Below are positions 32,830 through 40,598 of a stretch of 54,447 nt of DNA, piece after piece (the first letter of the stretch is position 1; each line of letters begins with the position of its first letter). The notes beneath the pieces were generated by a model. The model had not been told where the DNA came from and ran no database searches. It worked only from the letters and a program-made list of their open reading frames with translations. A program made the translations under genes and the position numbers. The DNA comes from Streptomyces sp. NRRL S-350 (GTDB lineage Bacteria > Actinomycetota > Actinomycetes > Streptomycetales > Streptomycetaceae), in assembly GCF_000719705.1 (NCBI RefSeq), contig NZ_JOHO01000045.1, forward strand, positions 1 through 54,447. Reading direction: 5' to 3'.

Positions 32830-33232
32830 GGCAACTCCCCCCGCCGCACGAGTCGTTGCACCCACCATCCCCGACCGGCGACCACTTCGTACCCCCGCCG
32901 AAACGGAACGGAGACGCAACTGCAACCACTCCCGGACCAACCCGCCACCCGTGGGGCAGGTGGGATCACGCCGGGCGGGCCACAGCCGCGGGCGGCACCC
33001 GGGGGCCACACCCGGCGGGGAACCGGTCCGGCGGGGAACCGGTCCTGCGGGGGTGCCGGTTCGCACGTGCGGACGAGGTGCCCCTCTGGGATTCGAACTC
33101 CCGGGCGGGTAGAGGCGGTTCGCCGCGGTTGTCAGCGGTTCACCACGGCTTGTCGCGCCCTCGGGGTCAATCCGGGACACGGACCTGCCGATACCGGAAG
33201 TGATGCCCTCACGCCGTTCGGAGGAGATCGCA
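32830..33232. other. Intergenic region upstream of the lysin-like gene
   Basis: This 403-bp gap holds GCGGGGAACCGGTCC repeated twice near 33016-33045. At 33078-33098 there is a segment resembling a tRNA T-arm (GGGATTCGAACTCCC). That segment does not extend into a tRNA on either strand. GGAGGAG at 33220-33226 serves the downstream gene. No coding region was supported. Confidence 0.4.
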
Positions 33233-34432
33233 ATGCCCGACCTGTGGCTTCCCGGTGCCGAGGTCCACGACCTCGGCGACCACGCGCCGACCGACCAGCA
33301 GTACCCGCCGAAGGCCATCGCCCACATCACCTGGGACCGCAACGCCACCGCCGCCGCGCCCCAGGACTGGTGCCCCTACGAGGACCTGGTGAACTACTTC
33401 ACCGGAAGCGGCGCCGGCGACGCGCCGCACCTGATCTGGGACCCGTTCAGCGGCCGCGCGGCCCAGCTGTTCCCGGCCGACTCCCGCTCGAAGAGCCTGC
33501 TCAGCCCGACCCAGAGCCCGACCCGCACCAACCGGGCCGGGCGGGTGGTGATCCAGATCGAGGCGGTGTTCTTCCCCTACTGCCGCTACCAGGGCCGGGT
33601 CTACCCCCGGCTGGTCGACACCCCGTGCGCGGGCTGGGGCCGGATCCACGCCTGGATCTCCTCCTGGGGCGTGCCCGACGAGTGGCCGATGGGCCGGCCG
33701 TCCGACTTCTCCGGCCACCGCGACGAACAGACGTGGGAGACCCGCGGCGGCTGGTACGCGCACGCCCACGTGCCGTTCAACGACCACACCGACCCCGGCT
33801 CCTGGCCCGACTTCGCGTCCACCTCCGGCACCGGCGACCCGCCGCCCTCGCAGCAGCACCCGGCACCCCCGGGGGGCTCGACGCCGGCCCGCTACCAGGT
33901 CAGCATCAACGGCCTGCCGTACGGCTACGGCGCCCACGGCTACCAGGTGACGACGGTCGGGCGGGCGCTCGTCTCGCACGGCTTCGGCTCCCACTACCGC
34001 TCCGGCCCGGGTCCGGACTGGACGGACGCGGACACCGAGAACTACGCGGACTACCAGGCGAGCCTCGGCTACTCCGGGCAGGCGGCGGACGGCGTACCCG
34101 GCGAGAGCTCGCTGAACCGGCTGCTCGGCTACCTGCCCGCCCAGCGGACGGTGTCGGTCGCCCACGTCGTCGCGGCCGCCCGCACCGACCCCGGAGCCGA
34201 GCAGGGGCACCGGACGTACGGGGCCGAGGCGGCGATCGTGGAGCAGGCACTGGTGGACGAGGGGCTGCTCGACCAGCACTGGGTGGACGGCTCGTTCGGC
34301 AGCCGGACGGTCGCCGCGTACGCGGCCTGGCAGCGGCGCTGCGGCTACGAGGGCGGCGCGGCGGACGGTATCCCCGGGCCGGACTCGCTGCACCGGCTGG
34401 GCGCGGCGCAGGGCTTCGCGGTGACCGACTGA
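33233..34432 (+). CDS. Phage-lysin-like protein with peptidoglycan-binding repeats
   Basis: A 399-residue protein. The N-terminal ~190 residues (GAEVHDLGDHAPTDQQYPPKAIAHITW, WCPYEDLVNYF, RVVIQIEAVFFPYCRYQGRVY, GHRDEQTWETRGGWYAHAHVP) resemble the amidase-like catalytic part of actinophage endolysins, with several conserved His. A Pro/Ser linker leads to two peptidoglycan-binding-like repeats (YQASLGYSGQAADGVPG and WQRRCGYEGGAADGIPG). No signal peptide is present, as for holin-dependent lysins. GGAGGAG precedes the ATG. No other phage gene is adjacent, so it may be a domesticated lysin or a relic. Confidence 0.75.
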   Translation: MPDLWLPGAEVHDLGDHAPTDQQYPPKAIAHITWDRNATAAAPQDWCPYEDLVNYFTGSGAGDAPHLIWDPFSGRAAQLFPADSRSKSLLSPTQSPTRTNRAGRVVIQIEAVFFPYCRYQGRVYPRLVDTPCAGWGRIHAWISSWGVPDEWPMGRPSDFSGHRDEQTWETRGGWYAHAHVPFNDHTDPGSWPDFASTSGTGDPPPSQQHPAPPGGSTPARYQVSINGLPYGYGAHGYQVTTVGRALVSHGFGSHYRSGPGPDWTDADTENYADYQASLGYSGQAADGVPGESSLNRLLGYLPAQRTVSVAHVVAAARTDPGAEQGHRTYGAEAAIVEQALVDEGLLDQHWVDGSFGSRTVAAYAAWQRRCGYEGGAADGIPGPDSLHRLGAAQGFAVTD

Positions 34433-34451
34433 GGCCGGGGCGGAGCTGACC

Positions 34452-34469
34452 CTCCTCCTGGGGGAGGAG
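34452..34469 (+). terminator. Hairpin after the lysin-like gene
   Basis: CTCCTCC-tggg-GGAGGAG, 20 bp after the stop; a short but stable hairpin. Confidence 0.5.
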
Positions 34470-34625
34470 CGGAGGCGAGGCCGGGCGGGGTCGCGTACGC
34501 GCTCGGGTGGGGCCGTGTACTCGCTCGGGAGTAGTCAGGGTTACTTCCGCTGCCAGATGCCGGATGAGACGAGGGCGGGAGAGTCTGGGGCCGTTCTGAT
34601 GGCCCCGGACTCGAAGGAGGTACCC

Positions 34626-35231
34626 GTGAGCTCGTCCCCCCGAGCCGTCGTGACACCCAGGGCGGGCCGTGACGGCAAGCGGCGATCGGCGGATCGCCGC
34701 CTGCCGCCGCGGGCGCGCAAGGCCCTTGTCGTGCTGCACGTCGTCGCGTCGGTGAGCTGGCTGGCGCTGATGCTCTGCCTGCTCACCCTGGCGGTGACGG
34801 CACTGACGACCGGGGACGCCGACCGGCTGCGCACCGCCTACCGGGCCATGGCCATGCTCGGTGACGTGCTGGTGGTGCCGCTGAGCCTGCTCACCCTCCT
34901 GAGCGGGGTGGTGCTCGGGCTCGGCACGTCCTGGGGCCTGTTCCGGTACTACTGGGTGAACACCAAGTTCTGGCTGACACTCGGGGCGATGGCGGCCTCG
35001 ATCTTCGCCCTCACCGCCCGGCTGCACGACGCGGTGCGCGCGGTGGACGCCCATCCGACGGGCCCAATCACGCCGGCGGATCTCGGCTTCGTCCGCTACA
35101 ACGCGGCCATCGTCCCGGCGATTGCGTTGTCGCTCTACCTGTTCGCCGTCATCCTGTCCGTGTACAAGCCCTGGGGCCGACGTCGGGCGGCGGGCGCGCG
35201 CCGGGGCCGAATAGCGGAGGCGGGTTCCTGA
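34626..35231 (+). CDS. DUF2269-like integral membrane protein
   Basis: A 201-residue membrane protein. A basic N-terminus of about 35 residues precedes four hydrophobic spans: ALVVLHVVASVSWLALMLCL, MLGDVLVVPLSLLTLLSGVVLGL, FWLTLGAMAASIFALTARL and AAIVPAIALSLYLFAVIL. The arrangement resembles DUF2269 proteins, which have no known role. AAGGAGG lies 5 nt before the GTG at 34626, an almost ideal ribosome site that fixes the start. Confidence 0.8.
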   Translation: MSSSPRAVVTPRAGRDGKRRSADRRLPPRARKALVVLHVVASVSWLALMLCLLTLAVTALTTGDADRLRTAYRAMAMLGDVLVVPLSLLTLLSGVVLGLGTSWGLFRYYWVNTKFWLTLGAMAASIFALTARLHDAVRAVDAHPTGPITPADLGFVRYNAAIVPAIALSLYLFAVILSVYKPWGRRRAAGARRGRIAEAGS

Positions 35232-35346
35232 GCCGCCGGCCGCCCGTGCTCGGGTTCACGCCGGTGGCCGGTGGCCGGTGGCCAGCGGCCCGGGCCGGGC
35301 CGGGGCCGGGGAATGCCCGTGTGGAAGGCGGGCGTTCTCCTCCGAC

Positions 35347-36360
35347 GTGACCAGCGCTGCACCCGCGACGAAACTCTCCGTTCTCGACCGTTCCCGCACC
35401 AGGCGGGGCGAGGAGCCAGCCCGGGCCCTGCGGGACACGGTGGCCTTCGCCCGCGAGGCCGAGCGGCTGGGGTACCACCGGTTCTGGGTCTCCGAGCACC
35501 ACGGGGTGCCCGGGGTGGCCGGCTCGGCGCCCACGGTGCTCGCCGCGGCAGTGGCGGCTGCCACCACCCGGATCCGGGTCGGCACCGGCGGGGTGATGCT
35601 TCCCAACCACCAACCCCTGGTGGTGGCCGAACAGTTCGGGGTGCTCGCTGCGCTGTTTCCCGGACGGATCGACATGGGGCTCGGGCGTTCCGTCGGGTTC
35701 ACCGACGGTGTCCGGCGGGCCCTGGGGCGGGAGAAGGACGCCGTTGAGGACTTCGGCGCCCGGTTGGCCGAACTCCTCGGCTACTTCGACGGCTCGCAAC
35801 AGGTGCACAGGGGCGTCCACGCTCGCCCGGCCGAGGGCCTGCACGTCCCGGCCTTCGTCCTGGCCACCGGCGGGGGCGCAGACCTGGCCGCCGACGCCGG
35901 TCTGCCCCTGGTGATCGCCGCCGCGCGCGGCGAGGACCGGATGCTGGCGGCCATCGACCGCTACCGCACCCGGTTCCGCCCCTCCGCCCAGGCCGCCGAG
36001 CCGTACGTCGTGGTCTCGGGCACGGTCGCGGTCGCCGAGACCGCTGAGCGGGCCCGAGAACTGCTCGTCCCGGAGGCCTGGTCCGGCGCGTACTCCCGCA
36101 CCCACGGCGAATTCCCACCGCTGGCCCCGGCCGCAGAGATTCGGGCCCGGACGATGACGGAACGGGAGCGGGCCGCCTACGAGCAGTCGCTCAAGGGGCA
36201 CATCGCCGGCACCCCGGAACAGGCCGCCGCCGAACTGGGCGCCCTGGTGGAGCGCAGCGGCGCGGACGAGTTCCTGGTCAGTACCAGCACCTACGACCGC
36301 ACCGCCCTGCTCGACTCCTACCGGCTCCTCGCCGAGGCGGTAGGCCAGAGCCGGTCCTGA
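35347..36360 (+). CDS. LLM-class flavin monooxygenase family protein
   Basis: A 337-residue luciferase-like protein of the YhbW/MsnO8-type subfamily. Typical segments are FAREAERLGYHRFWVSEHHGVPGVAGSAP near the N-terminus, RVGTGGVMLPNHQPLVVAEQFG, and PGRIDMGLGRS. These enzymes use FMNH2, F420 or none as a cofactor, and the substrate cannot be told. The start is uncertain: the GTG at 35347 lacks a strong ribosome site. It is followed by the promoter of the second tRNA-like gene. Confidence 0.85.
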   Translation: MTSAAPATKLSVLDRSRTRRGEEPARALRDTVAFAREAERLGYHRFWVSEHHGVPGVAGSAPTVLAAAVAAATTRIRVGTGGVMLPNHQPLVVAEQFGVLAALFPGRIDMGLGRSVGFTDGVRRALGREKDAVEDFGARLAELLGYFDGSQQVHRGVHARPAEGLHVPAFVLATGGGADLAADAGLPLVIAAARGEDRMLAAIDRYRTRFRPSAQAAEPYVVVSGTVAVAETAERARELLVPEAWSGAYSRTHGEFPPLAPAAEIRARTMTERERAAYEQSLKGHIAGTPEQAAAELGALVERSGADEFLVSTSTYDRTALLDSYRLLAEAVGQSRS

Positions 36361-36433
36361 CCTGACCCTGACCTGCCCCGTCGTGTCCCGATCGCCGCCC
36401 TGGCACGATTTCTCGGCAGGCGTGATGACCTGC

Positions 36434-36489
36434 TATTGTTCTTCTCGTCGAGGGGAAATGATCTTCCGAAGCGAAGATCCCTTGAGCAG
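36434..36489 (+). promoter_or_regulatory. Promoter and leader hairpin of tRNA-like gene, copy 2
   Basis: TATTGT (36434-36439) is a -10 box followed by CTTCTCGTCG, as at copy 1. The leader, about 44 nt long, contains GATCTTC-cgaagc-GAAGATC just upstream of the mature 5' end. The leader hairpins of the two copies differ in sequence but occupy the same place. Confidence 0.6.
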
Positions 36490-36562
36490 GCGTCAGCGGT
36501 GCTACCAGAGCACGCCCTACTTTCAGTAGGGAGAGTCCGTGCAACCCGGGCCTGGCGCTCCA
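36490..36562 (+). tRNA. Noncanonical tRNA-like gene, anticodon UUC (Glu), copy 2
   Basis: The same 73-nt cloverleaf as at 3276-3348. Acceptor GCGTCAG/CTGGCGC, T73, CCA (36560-36562); D arm GTGC-TACCAGA-GCAC; anticodon arm CCCTA-CTTTCAG-TAGGG (anticodon 36522-36524); variable AGA; T arm GTCCG-TGCAACC-CGGGC. It differs from copy 1 at three positions. Two restore pair 27-43 (T-A there, C-G here) and the third keeps a purine at 57. UUC, A37, the U11-A24 pair and absence of base 47 are compatible with glutamyl-tRNA synthetase recognition; U73 is not usual. It lacks U8, G18-G19 and U55. Not expected to be an ordinary elongator tRNA. Confidence 0.72.
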
Positions 36563-36564
36563 CC

Positions 36565-36603
36565 CGAAGGGGCTCGTTCCGTCCAGCGGAACGGGCCCCT
36601 TCG
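36565..36603 (+). terminator. Terminator after tRNA-like copy 2
   Basis: A 17-bp stem from GAAGGGGC...TTCCG to CGGAA...CCCCTTC with loop TCCAG, starting 3 nt after the CCA. Its sequence is unrelated to the copy 1 terminator although the place is the same. Confidence 0.8.
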
Positions 36604-36620
36604 TCATGCCCGCCGACGGC

Positions 36621-36790
36621 CATGAGCTCTTCTCATGTCTCGCGCCATGAGCACCTCTCATGGGCTATCTCATGAGCGCCTCTCATGTGCGCGGCCCATG
36701 AACACCTCTCATGGGCTACCGCATGAGCACCTCTTATGTGCCCGGCCCATGAGCACCACTCATGCGCTGATGCCATGAGTGCCGCTCATC
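36621..36790. repeat. Array of seven 17-bp dyads, CATGAG-N5-CTCATG
   Basis: Dyads lie at 36621, 36646, 36671, 36697, 36722, 36748 and 36774, with periods of 25-26 bp and spacers of 8-9 bp. Four are perfect; the others have one changed base in an arm. The most frequent loop is CACCT. Dyads 2-3 and 4-5 with their spacers form a 51-bp higher-order duplication (GGCTAyC and TGCsCGGCC spacers alternate). The array is much less GC-rich than its surroundings and is not part of a gene. It may be a multi-site operator, a partition-like or nucleoid-protein site, or a REP-type element. Confidence 0.85.
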
Positions 36791-37126
36791 TCCGGGTCCC
36801 GCCCGCCTCTCGTAAGCGTGTCCCTTTATCGCACTTCTGGACTCGAAACCCTCCCGCGCAGCCTGCTATCAGCCAAGGTCCTGTACCAGGTGGCCGGTGA
36901 GCGCCGCCCCCGAACGATTTTCCGGCCAGGGGGTTTGCGTGCCCGGCAGGGCTGACCCTTCGTCACACCTTGGCTGGAACTGGCTGTTGCCGGTGTGAAT
37001 ATGCCACTGGAACGGTCGGTATCTGGAATCCGGCAGTAGCCTTCCGTGTCGGACCTGCCACTGCTGGTGGCGACCCGGCCGGTGCCGCGCAGCGCCCGGC
37101 CGCCCAGACCCCGCGAAGGAGCCGGT

Positions 37127-37510
37127 GTGCCGGGTATCGACGAATGCCTCTCCGGAGCGATGGCGATCGCCGGCGCCCGCTCCGCGAGCCTGGTCGACTG
37201 GAGCAGCGGCCTCGCCCTCGGCAGCCTCGGGAGCAGCCCGACCGGCGAGCACGAGACCTCCGCCGCCGAGGCAACCGACCTGGTGCGGGCCGCTGTCGAG
37301 AGCCAGACCTTCACGGTGGCGGAGGACCGGCGATCCCCGTTGGAGGACATCATCGTCACTGCGGGCCGCAGCTACCACCTGATCCGTTTCATCGACACCG
37401 TCTTCGACAACCGGCTGGTCCTCCACCTCTGGCTGGACCGTACCGAGGGCAACCTCGCTGCAGCCCGCTTCCGGCTGCAGGCGCTGGCGGAGGAGTTGGT
37501 ACTGGGGTGA
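37127..37510 (+). CDS. Roadblock/LC7-like protein A
   Basis: A 127-residue single-domain protein. SASLVDWSSGLALGSL near residue 20, then EDIIVTAGRSYHLIRFID and LVLHLWLDRTEGNLAAARFRLQAL, follow the roadblock fold and align with the protein at 39472-39846. Roadblock proteins bind small GTPases or form regulatory scaffolds. GAAGGAG lies 5 nt before the GTG at 37127, which fixes the start. It is the first gene of a four-gene group and lies about 340 bp after the dyad array. Confidence 0.75.
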   Translation: MPGIDECLSGAMAIAGARSASLVDWSSGLALGSLGSSPTGEHETSAAEATDLVRAAVESQTFTVAEDRRSPLEDIIVTAGRSYHLIRFIDTVFDNRLVLHLWLDRTEGNLAAARFRLQALAEELVLG

Positions 37511-37685
37511 ACCCGATGCCCGTGACATCCGACCCGTTCACGCCGACCGTCGTATTCCAGCCGCCGCCCCGCCCCTCAGCGGTCCCGGGTGCCCGGGGCG
37601 CCGGATCCTCGCCCCGCACCTCGAACGCCCCCAGGATCGTTCGCACCTCGAACGCCCCCGGGGCCGTCTCGCGGCGGTGGCCCGC

Positions 37686-38798
37686 ATGACCGCTGCTCCC
37701 AGCACCGCACCGCCCCCGGCGGAATGCGCCGCGCCGAGGTCGCCGGGCGAAGCCCTCGCCCTGCTCGCCGCCCGGCGTGCCACCGGCGCCCTACACGGCC
37801 CGGTCGGCAGCCTCTACCTCGTGGACGGCCAGGTGGCCGGCGCCGAGTCCTCCCGCACACCCGGCCTGGCCGAACTCCTCACCGGCAGCGGTCGGATCAC
37901 CCCCGAGGTCTGGGCGGAGCTCGTCCGTGTCCACGGCCCGCGGGGCAGGGTCGCCGACGTACTGGTCGAACGGCAGCTGCTCGCCCGAGGAGAGCTCGAA
38001 CTCGGCCACCTGGGAACGCTTTTCGACGCCGCCTTCTTCGTCCTTGCCGACCCGCCCGGCGGCCTCTGGCGGTTCGAGCCCGACGTCCGGCACTGGCTGG
38101 GGCCGGTTGCGACGGTCGACCCGGACCGGCTCCGCCGCGAGGTCGAACGCCGACGCCGACTCCTCGACCGGATCTGGCCCTGGGCGCAGCTCGACACCGC
38201 GCCCGTCCGCCCGGTCCAGCACAGCCGTCGGCCGTCCCACCGCCCGGCCGGACGACGGCGCTGCGAACTGCTCGACCACGCCGACGGTCGAAGAACCCCG
38301 GCGGACCTGGCCCGCCTGCTCGGCCGCTCCGGCTTCGGGGTCGCCGCGGACATCCGCCGTCTGGCCGCCGCCGGACTGCTCGATGCCCCGGGGCCGGTCG
38401 CCCCGTCGCCTGCCACCCCGCCGTCCGTCGCCCTGCCGTCCGTCGCCCCGTCGCTCGCCACACCGTCGCCCGCCACCACGTCGGTCGCCGCCCAGCCGGC
38501 TGCCACCCGGCCGGCCGCTGCCCCGCCCGATGTGCAGCCGGTCGTCGGGGCGTCGACCGCCGAAGCTCCGCAGGCGTTCGCCCGTGCCGCCGACCACGGG
38601 AGGCCGCCCGGCGGCCTGCACCGCCGGATCCCCGGCGCCACCCTGCGAGGCGCCGGGGAGGCGGACGCCGCAGGCCCGGCCTACGCGCGGCCCGTTCCCG
38701 TCCCGCCCACCCCGGCAGCGGCCCACCCGCTGACCGTCCCCGACCCGGACATCGCGCTGCTGACCCGGGTCCGAGACCTTCTGGAGGCCCGACTTTGA
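37686..38798 (+). CDS. DUF4388 (PATAN)-like protein with winged-helix segment
   Basis: A 370-residue protein. Residues ~18-150 (GEALALLAARRATGALH, LYLVDGQVAGAESS, ELELGHLGTLFDAAFFVL) fit the DUF4388/PATAN pattern found in bacterial signalling proteins. Residues ~190-240 (RTPADLARLLGRSGFGVAADIRRLAAAGLLD) look like a winged helix. A Pro/Ala/Thr/Ser-rich linker of about 60 residues is built from short repeats, and the C-terminus ends in a helix, IALLTRVRDLLEARL. A GTG at 37677 is an alternative start; neither has a good ribosome site. It lies between roadblock genes and probably works with them. Confidence 0.75.
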   Translation: MTAAPSTAPPPAECAAPRSPGEALALLAARRATGALHGPVGSLYLVDGQVAGAESSRTPGLAELLTGSGRITPEVWAELVRVHGPRGRVADVLVERQLLARGELELGHLGTLFDAAFFVLADPPGGLWRFEPDVRHWLGPVATVDPDRLRREVERRRRLLDRIWPWAQLDTAPVRPVQHSRRPSHRPAGRRRCELLDHADGRRTPADLARLLGRSGFGVAADIRRLAAAGLLDAPGPVAPSPATPPSVALPSVAPSLATPSPATTSVAAQPAATRPAAAPPDVQPVVGASTAEAPQAFARAADHGRPPGGLHRRIPGATLRGAGEADAAGPAYARPVPVPPTPAAAHPLTVPDPDIALLTRVRDLLEARL

Positions 38799-38832
38799 CC
38801 CACTCCCCGCCCGCGACCCCGTCGTCCCGGCC

Positions 38833-39276
38833 ATGAGGCGGGCGCTCAAGCAGCGTGTCGGAAGGAGACAACTGATCGCCTTGGAGACCGAGCTGCTCGC
38901 CGAACTCCGTGCCGTCAAGCACCGCGTCCCGCATCTGGCGGGCGGCCTGGTGGCGAGCGTGGACGGCCTGTTGGTCGCGCACGACACCCATGGGGCGGAG
39001 CCGTCCGCTCTGGCCGCGATGACGGCGGCGTCGCTCTCCCTGGCCCAGCGGCTCGCCGACACCACCGGCCAGGGCGAGTTCCGGGAGTCGCTGGTGCGCG
39101 GCGAACACGGCTACGTCGCCACCTACGCGGCCGGCGGCAGCTGCGTGCTGACCCTGCTGGCGCACCCGGACGTCAACGTGGGCCGCCTGCACCTGGAGGC
39201 ACGTCGTAGCGCCCAGCGCATCGTCGGGCTGCTCAACGACACCCTCCTGCCCAAGGACCCGCGCGAGGCAGGCTGA
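38833..39276 (+). CDS. Roadblock/LC7 domain protein B (MglB-like)
   Basis: A 147-residue protein with the clearest roadblock signature of the three: ELRAVKHRVPHLAGGLVASVDGLLVAHDT, then MTAASLSLAQRLADTTG and YVATYAAGGSCVLTLLAHPDVNVGRLHLEARR. MglB-type roadblock proteins are GTPase-activating partners of MglA-like GTPases, and streptomycete conservons pair one with a GTPase. No GTPase gene is present in this group. It begins 34 bp after the DUF4388-like gene. Confidence 0.85.
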   Translation: MRRALKQRVGRRQLIALETELLAELRAVKHRVPHLAGGLVASVDGLLVAHDTHGAEPSALAAMTAASLSLAQRLADTTGQGEFRESLVRGEHGYVATYAAGGSCVLTLLAHPDVNVGRLHLEARRSAQRIVGLLNDTLLPKDPREAG

Positions 39277-39331
39277 CATCCGCGCGACCCCGGCCGACCC
39301 GGGCCACGCACAGCCCCACGACCGCGACGAC

Positions 39332-39446
39332 ACCGGCAACCGACCACCCGGCGACCGACCACCCGGCAACCGACCACCCCGACCACCTCGACGATCACGA
39401 CGACCCGACCACCCGACCACCCGACCACCTCGACGACCCGACCACC
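39332..39446. repeat. CCGACCACC-type tandem repeats
   Basis: Short units of CCGACCACC(C/T)GGCAA and CCGACCACC(C/T) recur about ten times between two roadblock genes. No ORF is supported in them. Confidence 0.65.
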
Positions 39447-39471
39447 AGATCACCGAACGGGAGTTACCCAG

Positions 39472-39846
39472 ATGACCGACGCACCCGGCGCGCTCAAGCA
39501 GGCCATGACCAGTATCGAGGGCGCCCTCGGCGCCGCCCTGGTGGACTACAACAGCGGCATGGCGCTCGCGACCCTCGACGGCCCCGGCGGCCTGGACCTC
39601 AATGTGGCCGCAGCCGGCAACACCGACGTGGTCCGCGCCAAGATGCGGACCATGGACATGCTCGGCCTGCAGGACGGGATCGAGGACATCCTGATCACCC
39701 TGTCCAGCCAGTACCACCTGATCCGCCCGCTCACCGGCCGCACCGGCAAGGGCCTGTTCCTCTACCTCGCCCTGGACAAGGCGCGCGCCAACCTCGCCAT
39801 GGCCCGCCACCAGCTCACCAGGATCGAGGCGGACCTGGAGGTCTGA
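39472..39846 (+). CDS. Roadblock/LC7-like protein C
   Basis: A 124-residue single-domain protein, a paralogue of the product at 37127-37510. Shared features are IEGALGAALVDYNSGMALATL, IEDILITLSSQYHLIRPL and LFLYLALDKARANLAMARHQL. GGAG lies 8 nt before the ATG. It is separated from roadblock protein B by a repeat-rich gap of 195 bp. Its role is unknown; heterodimers among the three roadblock proteins are possible. Confidence 0.8.
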   Translation: MTDAPGALKQAMTSIEGALGAALVDYNSGMALATLDGPGGLDLNVAAAGNTDVVRAKMRTMDMLGLQDGIEDILITLSSQYHLIRPLTGRTGKGLFLYLALDKARANLAMARHQLTRIEADLEV

Positions 39847-39860
39847 CGCCCACCCGGTCG

Positions 39861-39943
39861 GCGGACGAGTCCCGGCAGAAGAGTCCTCGGCACAGGAGTC
39901 CCCGACACAGGAGTCCCGGCGGACGAGTCCTCGGCACGGAGCC
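39861..39943. repeat. AGGAGTCC/CGAGTCC tandem repeats
   Basis: About five units of 15-18 bp built on GAGTCCTCGGCACAG or GAGTCCCGGCGGAC lie between two convergent genes. Confidence 0.6.
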
Positions 39944-39977
39944 CGGCGGTGGCGCCCGCCCCGCCGGGCCCCTGCGG

Positions 39978-40403
39978 TCAGCCGGTGGCCGGCGCCGCGC
40001 GCCGCCCCGTCGTCGGTGCCGTCCACCGGACTTCGCCGCCCGGCAGCCCGGCGCACACCGCTCCCTCGGCGGTCAGTACGCTCCACGGCGCCAGTTGCGC
40101 GTGCGGCGGGACGGAGAGCGCGCCGCCCCCGGAGAAGCCCAGCTCCAGGCCGCCTGCCAGGGTGATCCGGGCGGCGTCGACGTTCCGCCCGACCAGTGCC
40201 GCCAGGCCCGGACTCGGTCGGAAGGTCAGCGCCGGGAAGAAGTGCTCGACCTCTTCCGGGGCGGCGAACGACGGTGCCGCGAAGCGGAATTCGTGTGCCA
40301 CCCGGACGGTCAGTTGGCCGTCCAGCAGCAGGTCCAGCCGTCCACCGCCGCTGACCGACTCCACCCGACGGCCGGCCAGCACCTCCGTGATCGTGTTCTG
40401 CAT
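39978..40403 (-). CDS. Hypothetical protein (DUF6188-like)
   Basis: A 141-residue soluble protein that seems to be beta-rich. TEVLAGRRVESVSGGGRLDLLLDGQLTVRVAHEFRF at the start and FSGGGALSVPPHAQLAPWSV later resemble, from memory, a small actinobacterial domain family of unknown function. GGGGG precedes the ATG at 40403. The C-terminal 20 residues are low in complexity. It is convergent with the roadblock group. Confidence 0.65.
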   Translation of the reverse strand: MQNTITEVLAGRRVESVSGGGRLDLLLDGQLTVRVAHEFRFAAPSFAAPEEVEHFFPALTFRPSPGLAALVGRNVDAARITLAGGLELGFSGGGALSVPPHAQLAPWSVLTAEGAVCAGLPGGEVRWTAPTTGRRAAPATG

Positions 40404-40598
40404 ACCCCCAGTCTGTCCCACCCGGCCCCCGGTCCATTCGCTGTTCCCACCACGGGTCCGAAACCCGTCTTCGCCCCGGGGAACGCAGCCGGGGAATTGC
40501 AGCCGGCGGGTGGAGCGGCGGCTGAAGAGCGAAGTCACCGTCGTCGGAGCCGAGGAAGCCGCCGGGGCCGGCCTCCCGTCGGTGACATCATGAGCCGG

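Noticed and set aside
33078..33098. Possible tRNA 3' fragment or phage attachment site before the lysin-like gene
   Set aside because: GGGATTCGAACTCCC resembles a T-arm, but on the minus strand the stem has mismatches next to the loop and on the plus strand it needs an A53-T61 pair. No acceptor stem, D arm or matching second copy was found.
36647..36778. A small peptide gene inside the dyad array
   Set aside because: The frame stays open because the 51-bp unit is 17 codons, giving a repetitive MSTSHGL-like peptide. There is no ribosome site and the arms are conserved as DNA symmetry, not as codons.
36621..36790. CRISPR array
   Set aside because: Repeats are 17 bp and spacers only 8-9 bp, the spacers themselves recur, and there are no cas genes.
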